A stretch of 64,000 nt of DNA, from assembly GCF_016802725.1 (NCBI RefSeq), contig NC_052672.1, positions 2,820,749-2,884,748 on the forward strand, read 5' to 3'. How positions within the stretch are numbered: position 1 is the stretch's first letter; each line of letters starts with the position of its first letter. Below, piece after piece: positions 49,430 to 60,408 of this stretch. Source of the DNA: Solenopsis invicta. Lineage: Eukaryota; Arthropoda; Insecta; Hymenoptera; Formicidae. Position numbers and translations under genes: made by a program. The notes beneath the pieces are model-generated. The model was not told the origin of the DNA. It ran no database searches and saw only the letters and a list, made by a program, of their open reading frames with translations.

Positions 49430-49815
49430 GGAAAATTTTATACCTTTTAATTCACAAAATTTGTCATAATATATTACTTTCGATGACTTTGTTCCATCTT
49501 TTAGGCAAATTCTCTCTTGAAAAAAATGGCAATTTTGATGCAATAAAGTTTCTTCGCATCTCTTCTAGTACGCATTAAAACGAATTAGAATGTATTATAT
49601 ACGTTTAAAATACGTATGAGTGAAATGATGTTGGAACGATCGAACCAGATAATGATCCGATGAAAGCTAAGTTTGGTAAATAAGGGGAGAACTTCCCAAT
49701 CCAATAAATAAATAATGGCCTTCATCCTTTTTGCGACATGTAACCAAGCATTTTCCTGCTGTAAAACAACTTGCCTCCGTATCCAATAAATAATCTTTAT
49801 CTCAAAACTGATCAC
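49430..49815 (-). pseudogene. mariner-type transposase relic, C-terminal part
   Basis: The minus-strand frame from 49815 reads IYWIRRQVVLQQENAWLHVA, KRMKAIIYLLDWEVLP, then a degraded region where SPDLAPSDYHLF is expected, and stops at 49585-49587. The following sequence still shows WNKV-like remains near 49480. The second catalytic Asp (LQQDNA) is Glu here and the third is gone. This is a further mariner lineage, not the same as the 22753/51254 pair. Not functional. Confidence 0.65.
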
Positions 49816-50884
49816 TCAAACAGATGAAGTGCTACTGGTAACGCTATGAATTGATAATCTGATTAAGTTTTAGCAATTCGTAGTATATTATTTTCTTCAT
49901 ATTTCATCAAATACAAAAACCAATTCATTTTTTATAAACATTCGGTTTCGCTCACAAGAGAACCTCTCAAAGTGTCACACCCCGATTTTAATGAAACTTT
50001 ACAAACATTTAAATAACATAATTAGATAATTTTAGAAACTATCAGTTGCAGCGCATATTCGGTTTCAAGGGGTAAAATCATCCCTTATGTGTATAGCGGT
50101 TTTCAGCTTTTTCCATTATATTTTGGAAACTATTTGAGATATCAAAAAATGTTTTATACAAAAGATTTACAATAAAATTACCTTCATCCATTCACGTTGA
50201 TAACATCCATTCATGTTAATAACATTTTTTTTAAATAACTATTAAAAAAAAATTTTTTAAATAAATGTTTAAAGAATTATTCTAAAAAAATATTATTGAA
50301 ATAAATAACTAGAGATAATTTTATTGTAAAATCATTATATGAAACATTTTTTTTATATTTTGAATGGTTTTTGAGATATAGCGCAAAAAGCTAAAAATCG
50401 CTTTACACATAAGAACTGATTTCACTCCTTAAAACCGTTTCTTATCAGTAAAACTTTTAAAACTTTTTAAAAAAGTAACTATTAAGAAAATGATAAAGTG
50501 CTATCATTTTCACACCACCTGTCATAAGGTAAATTAACATGGCGCGTTTTTTTATAGTGATTTCCCCCATAGGTCTAATCCACTCTCTATTCCATTCGCT
50601 GTTTTTTAATGCTCAAATTCTAAATGCTGTTCTCACTCTCTTGAAAGATATGTTATTATTACATAAAAATTCACTCAACTTTTAAATGACAAAATATTTT
50701 TTTATGTTATAATGGTACAAAATAATAATTTTTTTTTATTTGAAATCTGCACAAATTTCGATATTTCCCTGATATCAAGATGATTTACCGTGCCATATTT
50801 CCTGTAATGTATAAGCACATTTTTTATTATAAACGTCAATAAATGTATTTATTATATTAATTATTTTATAACTACTTGTAAATA

Positions 50885-51130
50885 TTGCTGTTTAAAAGTG
50901 GATACATCGAGGAACGGCTGCCACATTTCAAAAATCCAGTAGATTTTTGTTTTTCTGGAAAAGATATTCAAAAAATACCACTCTGCTCCATATGTGATGC
51001 ACCTGCTATAATACGATGTTCCTGGTGCAAGAAATATTTATGTATACAGCGTTTTTTGAAGAACATCATAATTGCAAACATTTTGTTATATAATCATCAC
51101 GTTAGTATTAACAGCAAAATTTACCATTAG
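50885..51130 (+). pseudogene. Cysteine-rich fragment resembling piggyBac C-terminus
   Basis: The frame has PLCSICDAPAIIRCSWCKKYLC, a CxxC...CxxCxxxxC pattern like that at 11709-11951 and in piggyBac transposase tails, then loses the downstream His/Cys by frameshift. It lies at the inner end of the left arm of the 49961-53390 element, so that element may be a piggyBac derivative. Fragment only. Confidence 0.5.
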
Positions 51131-51253
51131 TTATAAAATAATCAACATATTGGGACAACAAAAATAAAATAAAACGGCGAATACGAGTCGAGCGCGGGTA
51201 ACAGTGCGCAAAAAATAATAGTTATTAGTTTACAAGTAAAGAGACCCAATATA

Positions 51254-52520
51254 TTGAGTTTTTCAGAAAGTAATTTTGCTTTTTCCTAACAGAGGGCAAC
51301 TTCACTTGAACCGCATAATCATTATATATTTTGACAGTTGATATAGCAAGGCTTGCTTGTGAATAAGTTCGATTGATTCTACGCAGTAATTTTTGTTCGA
51401 TGCCCTATCAAATATGAAAAGTAAAAAGCAGCATTTCCGGCATATTTTACTTTTTTACTATCAAAAAGGTAAAAATGCTGTTCAAGCAAAAAAAAAATTA
51501 TCCGATGTGTATGAAGAAGATGTATTGACAGAACGCCAATGCCAAAACTGGTTTGCAAAATGTCGATCCGGCAATTTTGATGTTGAAGATGCACCACGTT
51601 CTGGAAGGCCAGTTGAAGCTGATGAAAACATAATAAAGGTATTAATTGATGCAAACCGGTAAATAACAACTCGTGAGATCGCTGAAAGATTAGGTTCATC
51701 GTATTCGACCGTTTATGTTCATTTGAAACGCTTAGGTTTAATCTCAAAACTCGACATATAAATTCCTCATGTTCTTACAAAAAGAAATCTGTGCCATCGC
51801 GTTGACGTCTGCGATTTGCTTCTCAAGCATCAAAAAAATAATCCATTTTTGAAGCGCATCATCACTGGGGACGAGAAATGGGTTGTTTTCAATAATGTTA
51901 AACGCAAGAAATCATGGAGTAAAAAAGATGAACCAGCTCAAAGCACTTCAAAAGCCGATATTAATCAAAAAAGGGTGATGCTATCTGTTTGGTAAAATTT
52001 CAAAAAAAATTTTTTTTTCGAGCTTCTACCGACAACACAACAATCAATTCTGAAGTGTACTGTCATCAGCTGGACAAATTGAATAATTCACTTAAACAGA
52101 AAAGGCCAAAATTGATCAATAGAAAAGGGGTAGTATTCCATCAAGATAATGCGAGACCTCATACAAGTTTGGTAACTCGTCAAAAGCTTTTACAGCTTGG
52201 ATGGGATATACTGCCACATCCACCACATTCTCCAGATCTGATACTTTCTGATTATTATTTGTTCCGGTTTCTACAAAATTTTTTAGACGGTACAACCTTT
52301 ACTTCAAATGAAGAAGTCAAAAATCATCGGAATCAGTTTTTTGCCAGCAAAGAACAAAAATTTTATGAGCGTGGAATCATGCTACTGCCAAAAAGATGGC
52401 AAAAGATATTGGACCAAAATGGACAATATATAATTCAATAAAATATTTATTCACTATAAGAACATCGTCTTTCATTTTCATTAAAAAAAAAAAACCCAAA
52501 TTATTTTTCAAACAACCTGA
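51254..52520 (+). mobile_element. mariner element, copy 2 (cecropia-like group)
   Basis: TA-flanked. The ends TTGAGTTTTTCAGAAAGTAA and the inverse of TCAGGTTGTTTGAAAAATAA correspond to those of copy 1 at 22753. Inserted between the arms of the 3.4-kb foldback, so it is younger than that element. Confidence 0.9.
51414..52441 (+). pseudogene. mariner transposase, broken (copy 2)
   Basis: It starts at ATG 51414 (MKSKKQHFRHILLFYY). The N-terminal HTH QNWFAKCRSGNFDVEDAPRS and GRPV linker are present. TAA interrupts the frame at 51660-51662 (Gln/Arg position before ITTREIAERL) and again at 51759-51761 (Trp position after SKLDI). The catalytic block TGDEKWV (D1) is present, HQDNARPHTS holds D2, and SPDLILSDYYLF holds D3, consistent with DD34D spacing. 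A frameshift near 51990-52010, in a run of A and T, separates D1 from D2. The C-terminus ...DQNGQYIIQ* is intact. It retains more of the protein than copy 1 but is dead. Confidence 0.9.
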
Positions 52521-53433
52521 TAATAAATACATTCATTGCTTTTTATAATAAAAAAGTGCTTATACATTACAGGAAATATATGCCACAGTAAGTCATCTCG
52601 ATATCATGAAAATATCAAAATTCGTGCAGATTTAAAATAAAAAAATTTATTATTTTGTAGCATTATAATACAAAAAATATTTTATCTTATAAAAATGAAA
52701 TTTTATGTAATAATAATATATCTTTCAAGAGAGTCAAAACAGCATTTATGCATTAAAAAAAACGGAGAATAAAATAGAGTGTAGATTAGACCTGCGGAGA
52801 AAATCACTATAAAAAAAGCGCGCCATGTTAATCTACGTTATGACAGATGGTGTAGAAATAATAGCACTTTATCATTTCCTTAATTACTTTTTTAAAAAGT
52901 TCTAAAAATTTCACTGGCAAGAAACGGTTTTAAGGGGTGAAATTATTCTTCATGTATAAAGTGATTTGTAGCTTTTCCTGCTATATCTCGAAAACCATTC
53001 AAAATATAAAAAAAATGTTATATACAAAAGTTTCACAATAAAATTATCTCTATTTATTCACGTCAATAATATTTTTTTAGAATAATTCTTTAAACAATTA
53101 TTTAAAAAAATTTTTTTTTTAATAATTTTTTTTTTAATGTTATTAATATGAATAAATAGAGGTGATTTTATTGTAAATTCTTTGTATAAAACATTTTTTT
53201 ATCTTGAATAATTTCCGAGATATAATGGAAAAAACTGAAAACCGCTATACACATGATTGATAATTTTACCCCTTGAAGCCAAATATGCGCCGCAACTGAT
53301 AGTTTCTAAAATCATCTAATTATGTTACCTAAATGTATGTAAAATTTCATTAAAATCGGAGTATAACCCTTCGAGAAATTCCCTTGCGAGTTAAGATCAA
53401 TGATTGACTAGAATCAGTCACGATTTTCTTCAT

Positions 53434-53581
53434 TTAACCTTTAGACGGCCGGCATTAGATCTATTGTAATTCTCTTAGAAAATTCCCGAAATATTGTACT
53501 TATATAACTTGAATATAACCTATATAACGGAGAATCTTCCGTAGCGTCTATATTTAGATTTTCCAGCGGTCTAAAGGTTAA
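53434..53581. mobile_element. 144-bp TTAA MITE
   Basis: TTAACCTTTAGACGGCCGG at 53434 and the inverse ending CGGTCTAAAGGTTAA at 53581 are TTAA-bounded inverted ends, of piggyBac type. It has an internal GC-rich end motif and no coding capacity. Confidence 0.75.
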
Positions 53582-55316
53582 GACCGTCGTATAATACTCA
53601 TTTTTTATCATCTATTATGTTTTTATACAAAAAATCTTTGTATTTGAATTTCGTCAGCAAAAAGTTTTTTTGTTGTCCAGACTGAACTCATGTGAAATCC
53701 ATCGGCCTAGCTTTTGAATTTTTCCTAGTTTATACAAACAATAAGAAATTATTTTCTGAGTCATTCCATTTAATTAGACTTTTTAGTTAGTAACTACTCA
53801 AGTTCTTTGTTTTTAAATTTCTTTGGTTGGTCATTCTCAATCACCAAAATCGAAATTACCATTCCAAGATCTTCATTTCTTGCCTATCTTATGCATCACT
53901 ACATCTTTGATTAAAGCAGAACAACTCATTTCCACGGTTTCAGCAGCATTTTTCTTTAATTAAAACGTACGAAAAAAATACAACGTCTAACTCGTCGGAA
54001 ACCATCCTGTGTTGTCATATTTTACCAAATTTATATAATGTTTTACGAATGTTAAAGTAGAAATTTTACAATCTCAAACTAAAATAAATTTGTAATTGAT
54101 TCAATATAAAGGTACCAAATTAATTTTTTCACGCAACTGATATATTTTTAATTACAAGTACCCTGATATTACATTTTGAAAAAATACAGCAAGTTTTAAT
54201 ACAATTAGAAAAAATATCAATAATTATGATCTAAACGCAAAAACACAAAAAGTATCTTCATATTTTGTTTTGCTTTGACTAGCTAAGAATATCGTGATCT
54301 AAAAGTTTTTGTTGACAATGTTACAAATCATCCGAGAAAAAGTTATTAGAACTCAGATCGTGAACACAAACAATCTGGATATGTATCACTAATCGTCTCG
54401 TGCAAAAAGTATATCCTGGCAATTTTCCCGTGTTGGTTACTACTAGTACAGTAATAGTTTAACCTTTGGTTAATATTATTGCTTCTTAATATGCTAGTTT
54501 ATATTATAAGTATGTTATAAAAGAATAAACTTGGTTGTAATAATTTTCAATTATAATTCAGTAAATTTAATAAATTATAATTAACTAAAAAATTGTAATA
54601 ATTAATTAGTAATTAGAAATAAATAATAAATCATACGTATTGAGTAATTAATATTCGAACCGATTCCCAATATCGTAAACACAAGCCCTAATGTTAAAAT
54701 TTATACATTAATATATTTGCTGAACAATTCAAAACACGCTTATAAAAATGTTTGCTTTTTTTTTATCATTTTATCATTCTTTATTAAACATAAAACAAGA
54801 ATAAACTGACCAAAACAGCGTGTTAGAATCTTTTAAAAAATGCATTCTAAATACGGGCCTCTATCTCTCTAAGAATAAACGATCTTTTTTTTAAAGAATT
54901 TATGCAATTATTTTATAATAAATTTATATTTAAATATCCAAATTTGTTTTATTATATATTTTATTTATTACACCTTATTTATTAATCTTTCTTGCAGCTT
55001 TTTACTTATCAAGAGATAAATAATGTAATATTTTTAATGATGCTTTGTAAATTGTGGCAAAATACATCCATAATTTTATGACAAAAAAATAAAATATGTG
55101 CAGAAAGTATAATAAATTACAAAAAAGGAATAGATATTACTTTTTAGTACATTTGATTCAATCTGATAGATTTGGTACTATTTAATTTATACAAAATATT
55201 TTTTCAATCTTGGTAACATTGTTCTCAACTATGTTTAACAAAGTAATATTTTGAAGGTAATTCCCGATCCATAATAAAAATAAAATGTTTTTAAAGTGTA
55301 TTAATAATACAATATG
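53582..55316. other. msn intron stretch, no recognised feature
   Basis: AT-rich sequence without a long open frame, clear inverted repeat or transposon signature. Confidence 0.4.
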
Positions 55317-56432
55317 CAGAATGCGTCGTTTAAATCCAGACAAAATTGAATTTGAAATTCCGGGCTATATTAAAATTCAGGCGCTAGTTATTAAAGTAGA
55401 CTAGATATAGTAATTAAGATTTTCATAATCTCAAAATGGGCGAATTCGTTCATCAAGTCAAGCTCAAAATATAACAAAAGAGCAATGATTATAGAAAGCC
55501 TTCGTGCTGAAAGCGAAATTACATTCTTCGGATACTCAAAATCAATATAGCGATATACGAAGAGGTACGCAGGCGGTTTCAGAAGAATCCGAGAAGAACT
55601 CTTCCATGGCAAGGAAAAGTCATGTCCGGGAGAAATCAACGAGAACTCTCTGAGTTCTGAGTCAACCAGAAGTCTTTGGAAGACTCCAGAAGTATTTGAA
55701 ATTCCTGCAGACAGTGATGAAGTCGTGGAGGTTATGGTACATCTGGTACAATCTGGAAATACATTTTCCAACAAAACAGCACACCGCTCACACCAACCAT
55801 TTAATCCAAATTAATAAACTTTTGACGCTTGTATTACAAACATATTAAGTAATTTGAGACCAAAAACAAGCAATTAAAGTTGTCAAAAATATAAATATTT
55901 ATTCTACTCCAAGAGTCAATGGCGGAACGTTTCGGACTTACTTGTCCTTCTTCAGCCGTATACAAGTTTTTACATAAGTCAGAAGTAATACAATTTAAAT
56001 TACTCCATGGTTTTTTGAGCGTTTATCCAAATGTTGAAATCTGTCCGTCATTTTTCAATATTTCTTGACGCAAGTGCTCCATGACGCTAGATAGTTGTCA
56101 AAGGTGAGACAACATCTCGAAATTACGTGTCTCTGCGTTCGGTGTGCGAATATAAATGTCAACCGATAAGAGCATTGCTATAATTTAGACAAACTACAAC
56201 AGTTTGAATGAATAGTAATAATGTAGAAAAACGATTTGAAAAAATAACATTAATATAAAATTATATGAGAAATGACAAAAATAATTTAACTCACTCACAC
56301 AGTATAACAAATGGTAACAGTAATGATCGAACATGTCCGCTTCGCTCAACGTTAAATCTAAGACTGAATACAACGAGCCAGAAAAGGAGCTCGTGGGTCA
56401 AGAACATAAACAGTATACGCTATCATGTGTTC

Positions 56433-57757
56433 CTAAACCTTGCAAACAAGCCTGTTAAGCAAGTCAAAATAGAATTCGTGTACAAACTCTGTGTCTGTTT
56501 GCATATTGAATCCGTTAGTTTGTTCCTTTAAGTATATTATTTCTGAAATTAATCTTTTATAGTATCTAGGTTCTGTATCTAAGATTGTTGCATTGTTCCA
56601 ATCTATTAAGTGACTATGTTGTATGATATGATCTGAAATCACAGAGTGCTTGGACGAATCCAATTTTAAGTTACTTGTATGTTCTTTGATTCTCGTGTTT
56701 AATCTTCTTTTTTTGTTTGACCCAAGTAAGAGACATCGCAATCGTTACATTTTAATTTATATACGACGTTATTAGTAGAAATGGAAGTATCTTTATCTTT
56801 TTGTGCTTTTACAATTTTACTTAGTCGGTTCAAACATCTATAACCTGTTATGAATTTACTTTTATCTGTGACAGAAGTTACTATTTTTGATACATTTTTT
56901 ATATACGGGATAGTAATATATTTCTTAACATTTTTCGATTCACAGTCCCTCTGAGTGTTATCTCTTTTGTTTGTAAGTTTACCATTAATAAGTTTTTTTA
57001 ATCTAAGGTTAATTTTGTTAAAAATTAATTCTAGGAAATAACCGTTGTCTCTCAGTAATTGTATAGCAAATTCTAAGTTTTTTTGTTGGAATACCGGGTC
57101 AGAAAATAAAATTGCTCTGTCCACAAATCCGTAAATTGTTCCGATTTTGTGGTATTGTGGATGACTTAAAAAATATGATACATAGCGCCCTGAAAAAGTG
57201 TCTTTGTGAAACCAATCAATTTTTAGAGAAATTCCGGATCTTATTAATTTTATATCCAAAAAGTTGAGACAATAGTTATTTTCGTACTCAATAGTAAATT
57301 GTAAGCGGCAATAAAACTCATTGAATGTGTCAAGAATGTTCCTCACTCGATCACGTGGTGCTGCTAGAATTATGTCGTCTACATACCTTCTATAAAGCGA
57401 AATATCTAGTTTTAGCGTATTCAGTGCGTGGGATTTTAAATCTTGCATAATGTCCGCAATAATCGGGGATAGTGGTAATCCCATAGGTGTGCCATGAGTT
57501 TGTTTATAAAAAGTGTTGTTAAATGTGAAAAACGTAGATGACATGACAAATTCTACTGTAAACAGAAATTCGTCTATTGGGATTTTTGTGTTTTTCTCAA
57601 TGTAAAACCATCTCTTTCTAATACCCTCTATAGCTAGATTTGTGGGCACATTCGTAAAAAGTGATGTAACATCCAATGAGAATAAAATGTGTGAATCTGG
57701 TATTTCTTTCCCTGTAAGTAAGCTATATAACTCAAAGCTATTGTTCACGTGGCTCAT
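56433..57757 (-). pseudogene. Penelope-like reverse transcriptase and GIY-YIG endonuclease, frameshifted
   Basis: Minus strand. 57757-56699 encodes RT motif A (LFSLDVTSLFTNVP), motif B (GTPMGLPLSPIIAD), catalytic YVDD in RRYVDDIILA, and NFLDIKL. After a linker, YKLKCNDCDVSYLGQT begins a GIY-YIG nuclease. A slip in an A-rich run near 56700-56720 moves the frame to 56741-56433, which supplies the remainder (TRIKEHTSN, HSVISDHIIQHSH, SEIIYLKEQ). The polymerase and nuclease core residues I can see are present, but the frameshift and upstream breaks (57893, MITE at 58048) prevent a full product. Confidence 0.88.
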
Positions 57758-57834
57758 CGTGTGAAGAATACTCCTAAATATTATTTCGTGTAAAAAATTA
57801 GCTAATGGATAGAGAGCTGTGCCAATTGAAGAGA

Positions 57835-58912
57835 CTATGATATTATATGGAATGTTCTTATGTATTTTTGGAAGGTCGTATGCCTTAGGGCCTTAGGTAA
57901 AGGGCATTCACTTGCTTTTAATGCATAATACTTACGTTTCTCAATATAATTTTTGTAAAACCAATTTTTTAATAATTTATTTAATTTTCTTTTTAGACTT
58001 AAAGTTGGGTTGTTGTTTACTTTATTATATGTAGAACTATCATTTAAGGCTCCTGACTCCTCAGCCGAGAACTCCACGTTGACGATAGCGACATTTCGTC
58101 GCGAACAAAATTAGAATTAACAGACGTAAAACATAACAGATTGACGATGAGATGTTGTCGTGCATGTCATTTTGTTATTATGTATTTCATTGAAAATGAC
58201 TTGTCTCGTATTTACCAAATTCGTAAAAATGGACCGCGAGTAAAGTTTCTTTGACTTTTATACTATACATAAAAGTACATTTTTCACTCCTTTCAATAAC
58301 TATCCGTGTGTTTTTCTGTCTAAATAAGCGTCACTTTACGTGTTTTTTACGACTATTTACTGACTGCTATGCAAAAAGAATAGTCGTGATCAATATTTAG
58401 AAGTGTTTTAAAGCCATGTGATTAGTGTTTTATCCAAATTGACTTTATTTAGAAATGGCACGTCGGACAAAATTACGTGACCGTGTTTTCCTATTTCAAT
58501 AGCTTAACTTTACATGCTTTTTACCACTATTTACTGACTGTTAGGCGGAAAAAGGATAGTCGTGACTGATATTTAGAAGTGTTTTAAAGCCATCTGATTA
58601 GTCTGTTTTATCCAAATTGACTTTATTTAAAGATGGCACATCGGACAAAATTACGTGTCATTTCACGCAATTTCTCGCTTCTGACGTCACGACTTCAATA
58701 TGGTTGCGGCGAGTACTCAGGAGCCTTAATGTTTCTTCCATCTTATCAATATAACTGTCTCTATTCAAAGCCACTATCACCTTTCCCTTGTCTGCTCGGG
58801 TAAATAGAATATTTGGGTTGTTTTTGCTAAACTGAGAAGTTGATCTAAACATCAAAATCAATTTTGCGTCTATCAAGTCTTTGCTTGTGAAACTATGTAA
58901 ATATTTGTGCAA
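57835..58912 (-). pseudogene. Penelope-like element, N-terminal RT region, split by a MITE
   Basis: Minus strand. 58912-58730 reads LIDAKLILMFRSTSQF, ILFTRADKGKVIVALNRDSY and IDKMEETL. After the TTAA MITE (58048-58725) it continues at 58043 with NDSSTYNKVNNNPTLSLKRK and ASECPLPKA. The DKG...V..R..Y block precedes RT motif A in Penelope-like proteins. A frameshift at about 57893 falls in an imperfect CCTTAGGG duplication and separates this part from the polymerase core. Confidence 0.8.
58048..58725. mobile_element. 678-bp MITE with TTAA target duplication, nested in the Penelope element
   Basis: TTAA at 58044-58047 and 58726-58729. The ends GGCTCCTGA and TCAGGAGCC are exact inverted repeats. 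Excision in silico, leaving one TTAA, restores the interrupted reading frame of the Penelope RT. Inside is a tandem duplication of period about 174 bp (copies from about 58352 and 58526, sharing ACTATTTACTGACTG and GGCACRTCGGACAAAATTAC). Confidence 0.88.
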
Positions 58913-58929
58913 CTGTGGAATAACTATGT

Positions 58930-59483
58930 TGCAGATATTCGTTTCTTTTTTGATTATGTTGCTTTTGTATTATGTTGCTTTCTATATCCTTTATAAATTC
59001 ATGCACTGTCTCTTTTTGTTTTGATTGATCGTTGAATAGAATTCACCATCCAGTTGTACTAAATTTGGAATCATTTGTTGTTGGTTTTTGATAGAAAATC
59101 CATAGGTGATTCAAAAAATTTTCCGGATTTATCTCAACGTTAATTGTTGTGCTGTTGTTGACTGTTAATTGTATTTTTAGAGGATGACTTCTGTATATCG
59201 TTGGTTCATTGGCCTTTATGAGGGCAGAATTAATTGGTTTTATTTTTTTGATTATTGTTAGTTCTTGTTTTTTTTTAATAAATTGTCAAATTTTTTAACG
59301 TAAGCATTGTAAAATCTTTCATAGCAAGTATTGAACAATCTTGTGTGATATTCGTCGTAAATATTGTGTCAAATATACAATGGTAAAATATTTTCAAGAA
59401 AATCTGTTAAGAACTTTTGTTTTTTAATCAAAAAGGAAATACGTCTGTGTAAATCATTAATTTCGATGCTCAGAATCCCCCTC
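58930..59483 (-). pseudogene. Penelope-like element, degraded 5' coding region
   Basis: The minus strand shows only short in-frame pieces (for example ALIKANEPTIYRSHPLKIQL near 59225-59165, and HEFIKDIESNI near 59010-58980) with frameshifts between them. This is the expected N-terminal extension of the polyprotein and is not reconstructable by eye. Confidence 0.5.
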
Positions 59484-60408
59484 TTTAGATTTAACGTTAA
59501 GCAAAGCGGATATGTGTCCGATCATTACTGTTACCCATTCGTTATACTGTGTGAATGAGTTAAATTATTTTCGTCGTTTCTCATATAATTTTATATTAAT
59601 GTTATTTATTCAAATCGTTGCTGTCTTTCTACATTATTACTATTCATTCAAATTGTTGTAGTCTGTCTAAATTATCGCTATGCTCTTATCGGTTGACATT
59701 ATATTCGCACACCAAACGCAGAGACACATGATTTCAAAACGTTGTCTCACCTTTGACATCTAGCGTCATAAAGCACTTGCGTCATGCAATATTGAAAAAT
59801 GACAGACAGATTTAAACATTTAGATAAACGCTCAAAAAACCATGAAGGAATTTAAATTGTATTACTTCTGACTTATGTAAAACTTGTATACGGCTGAAAA
59901 AGGACAAGCAAGTCCGAAACGTTTCGTCATTGACTCTTGGAGTAGAATAAATATTTATATTTTTAACAACCTTAATTGTTCGTTTTCGGCCTCAAATTAC
60001 TTAATATTTAATTCAAAATTGGTTCTCTGACGTCGATATGTTTTGGACAAAGAACTTCTGACTTCTTAATAGTCCCGACCTAAACTCTCTCGATTACTGT
60101 GTGGATCGTAATCAAGAAACAAACCAATAAGTCCAGGCATCCTAACGTCCTCCGAGGCGCCAAGGCAGCGTTTCTGCCATAATCACGGCCATAAATCACG
60201 ACCATTTAAAGACAGCGTGTTCGCGCTTTAGGGCCACGATCAAGGCGGTAATCAAGGCGCAAGGTAATTTTATATTGCGTAAGAAATCTCAGGAAGGATC
60301 CTTTAAATGAGATATAAAAGCATATTTTTGTATCTTTCATATTCTCTACAGTAAATAACTTTTTTTATAAAACATCATTTTTTGTCTGGATTTAAATGAC
60401 GTACTCTG

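Larger units (their letters stand above)
49961..53390. mobile_element. 3.4-kb foldback with ~850-bp arms, host to a mariner
   Basis: Arms 49961-50850 and 52545-53390 are inverted copies. The outer part begins CTCACAAGAGAACC / CTCGCAAGGGAATT and continues CCGATTTTAATGAAA. The inner part includes ACATGGCGCGTTTTTTTATA and CATTACAGGAAATATATGCC-like blocks. Each arm also folds on itself (50080-50190 with 50330-50420). The space between holds a piggyBac-like C-terminal fragment and a mariner. No enzyme of its own was identified with certainty. Confidence 0.75.
55842..60008 (-). mobile_element. Penelope-like retroelement with inverted terminal repeats
   Basis: About 520-bp terminal repeats in inverted orientation (55842-56363 and 59484-60008, with ATTAAGTAATTTGAG outermost) enclose a minus-strand reverse transcriptase and GIY-YIG endonuclease. 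Penelope-like elements are known to carry such long terminal repeats in direct or inverted arrangement. The element interrupts an older Tc1/mariner relic and is itself interrupted by a TTAA MITE (58048-58725). The two repeats differ at many positions, so the insertion is not recent. Confidence 0.85.
55317..60408 (+). mobile_element. Tc1/mariner-superfamily relic split by a Penelope-like element
   Basis: The terminal repeats CAGAATGCGTCGTTTAAATC-CAGAC (55317) and the inverse of CAGAGTACGTCATTTAAATC-CAGAC (ending 60408) bracket the block. Left fragment 55485-55800 encodes the transposase start (MIIESLRAESEIT, GYSKS, KRYAGG) with several frameshifts. Right fragment about 60060-60280 encodes the end (NSPDLNSLDYCVW and, frame-shifted, HLKTACSRFRATIKAVIKAQ). 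About 4.2 kb in the middle is the Penelope insertion. Heavily mutated. Confidence 0.75.

Noticed and set aside
51379..51747. 122-codon minus-strand ORF
   Set aside because: Antisense to the mariner copy 2 transposase.
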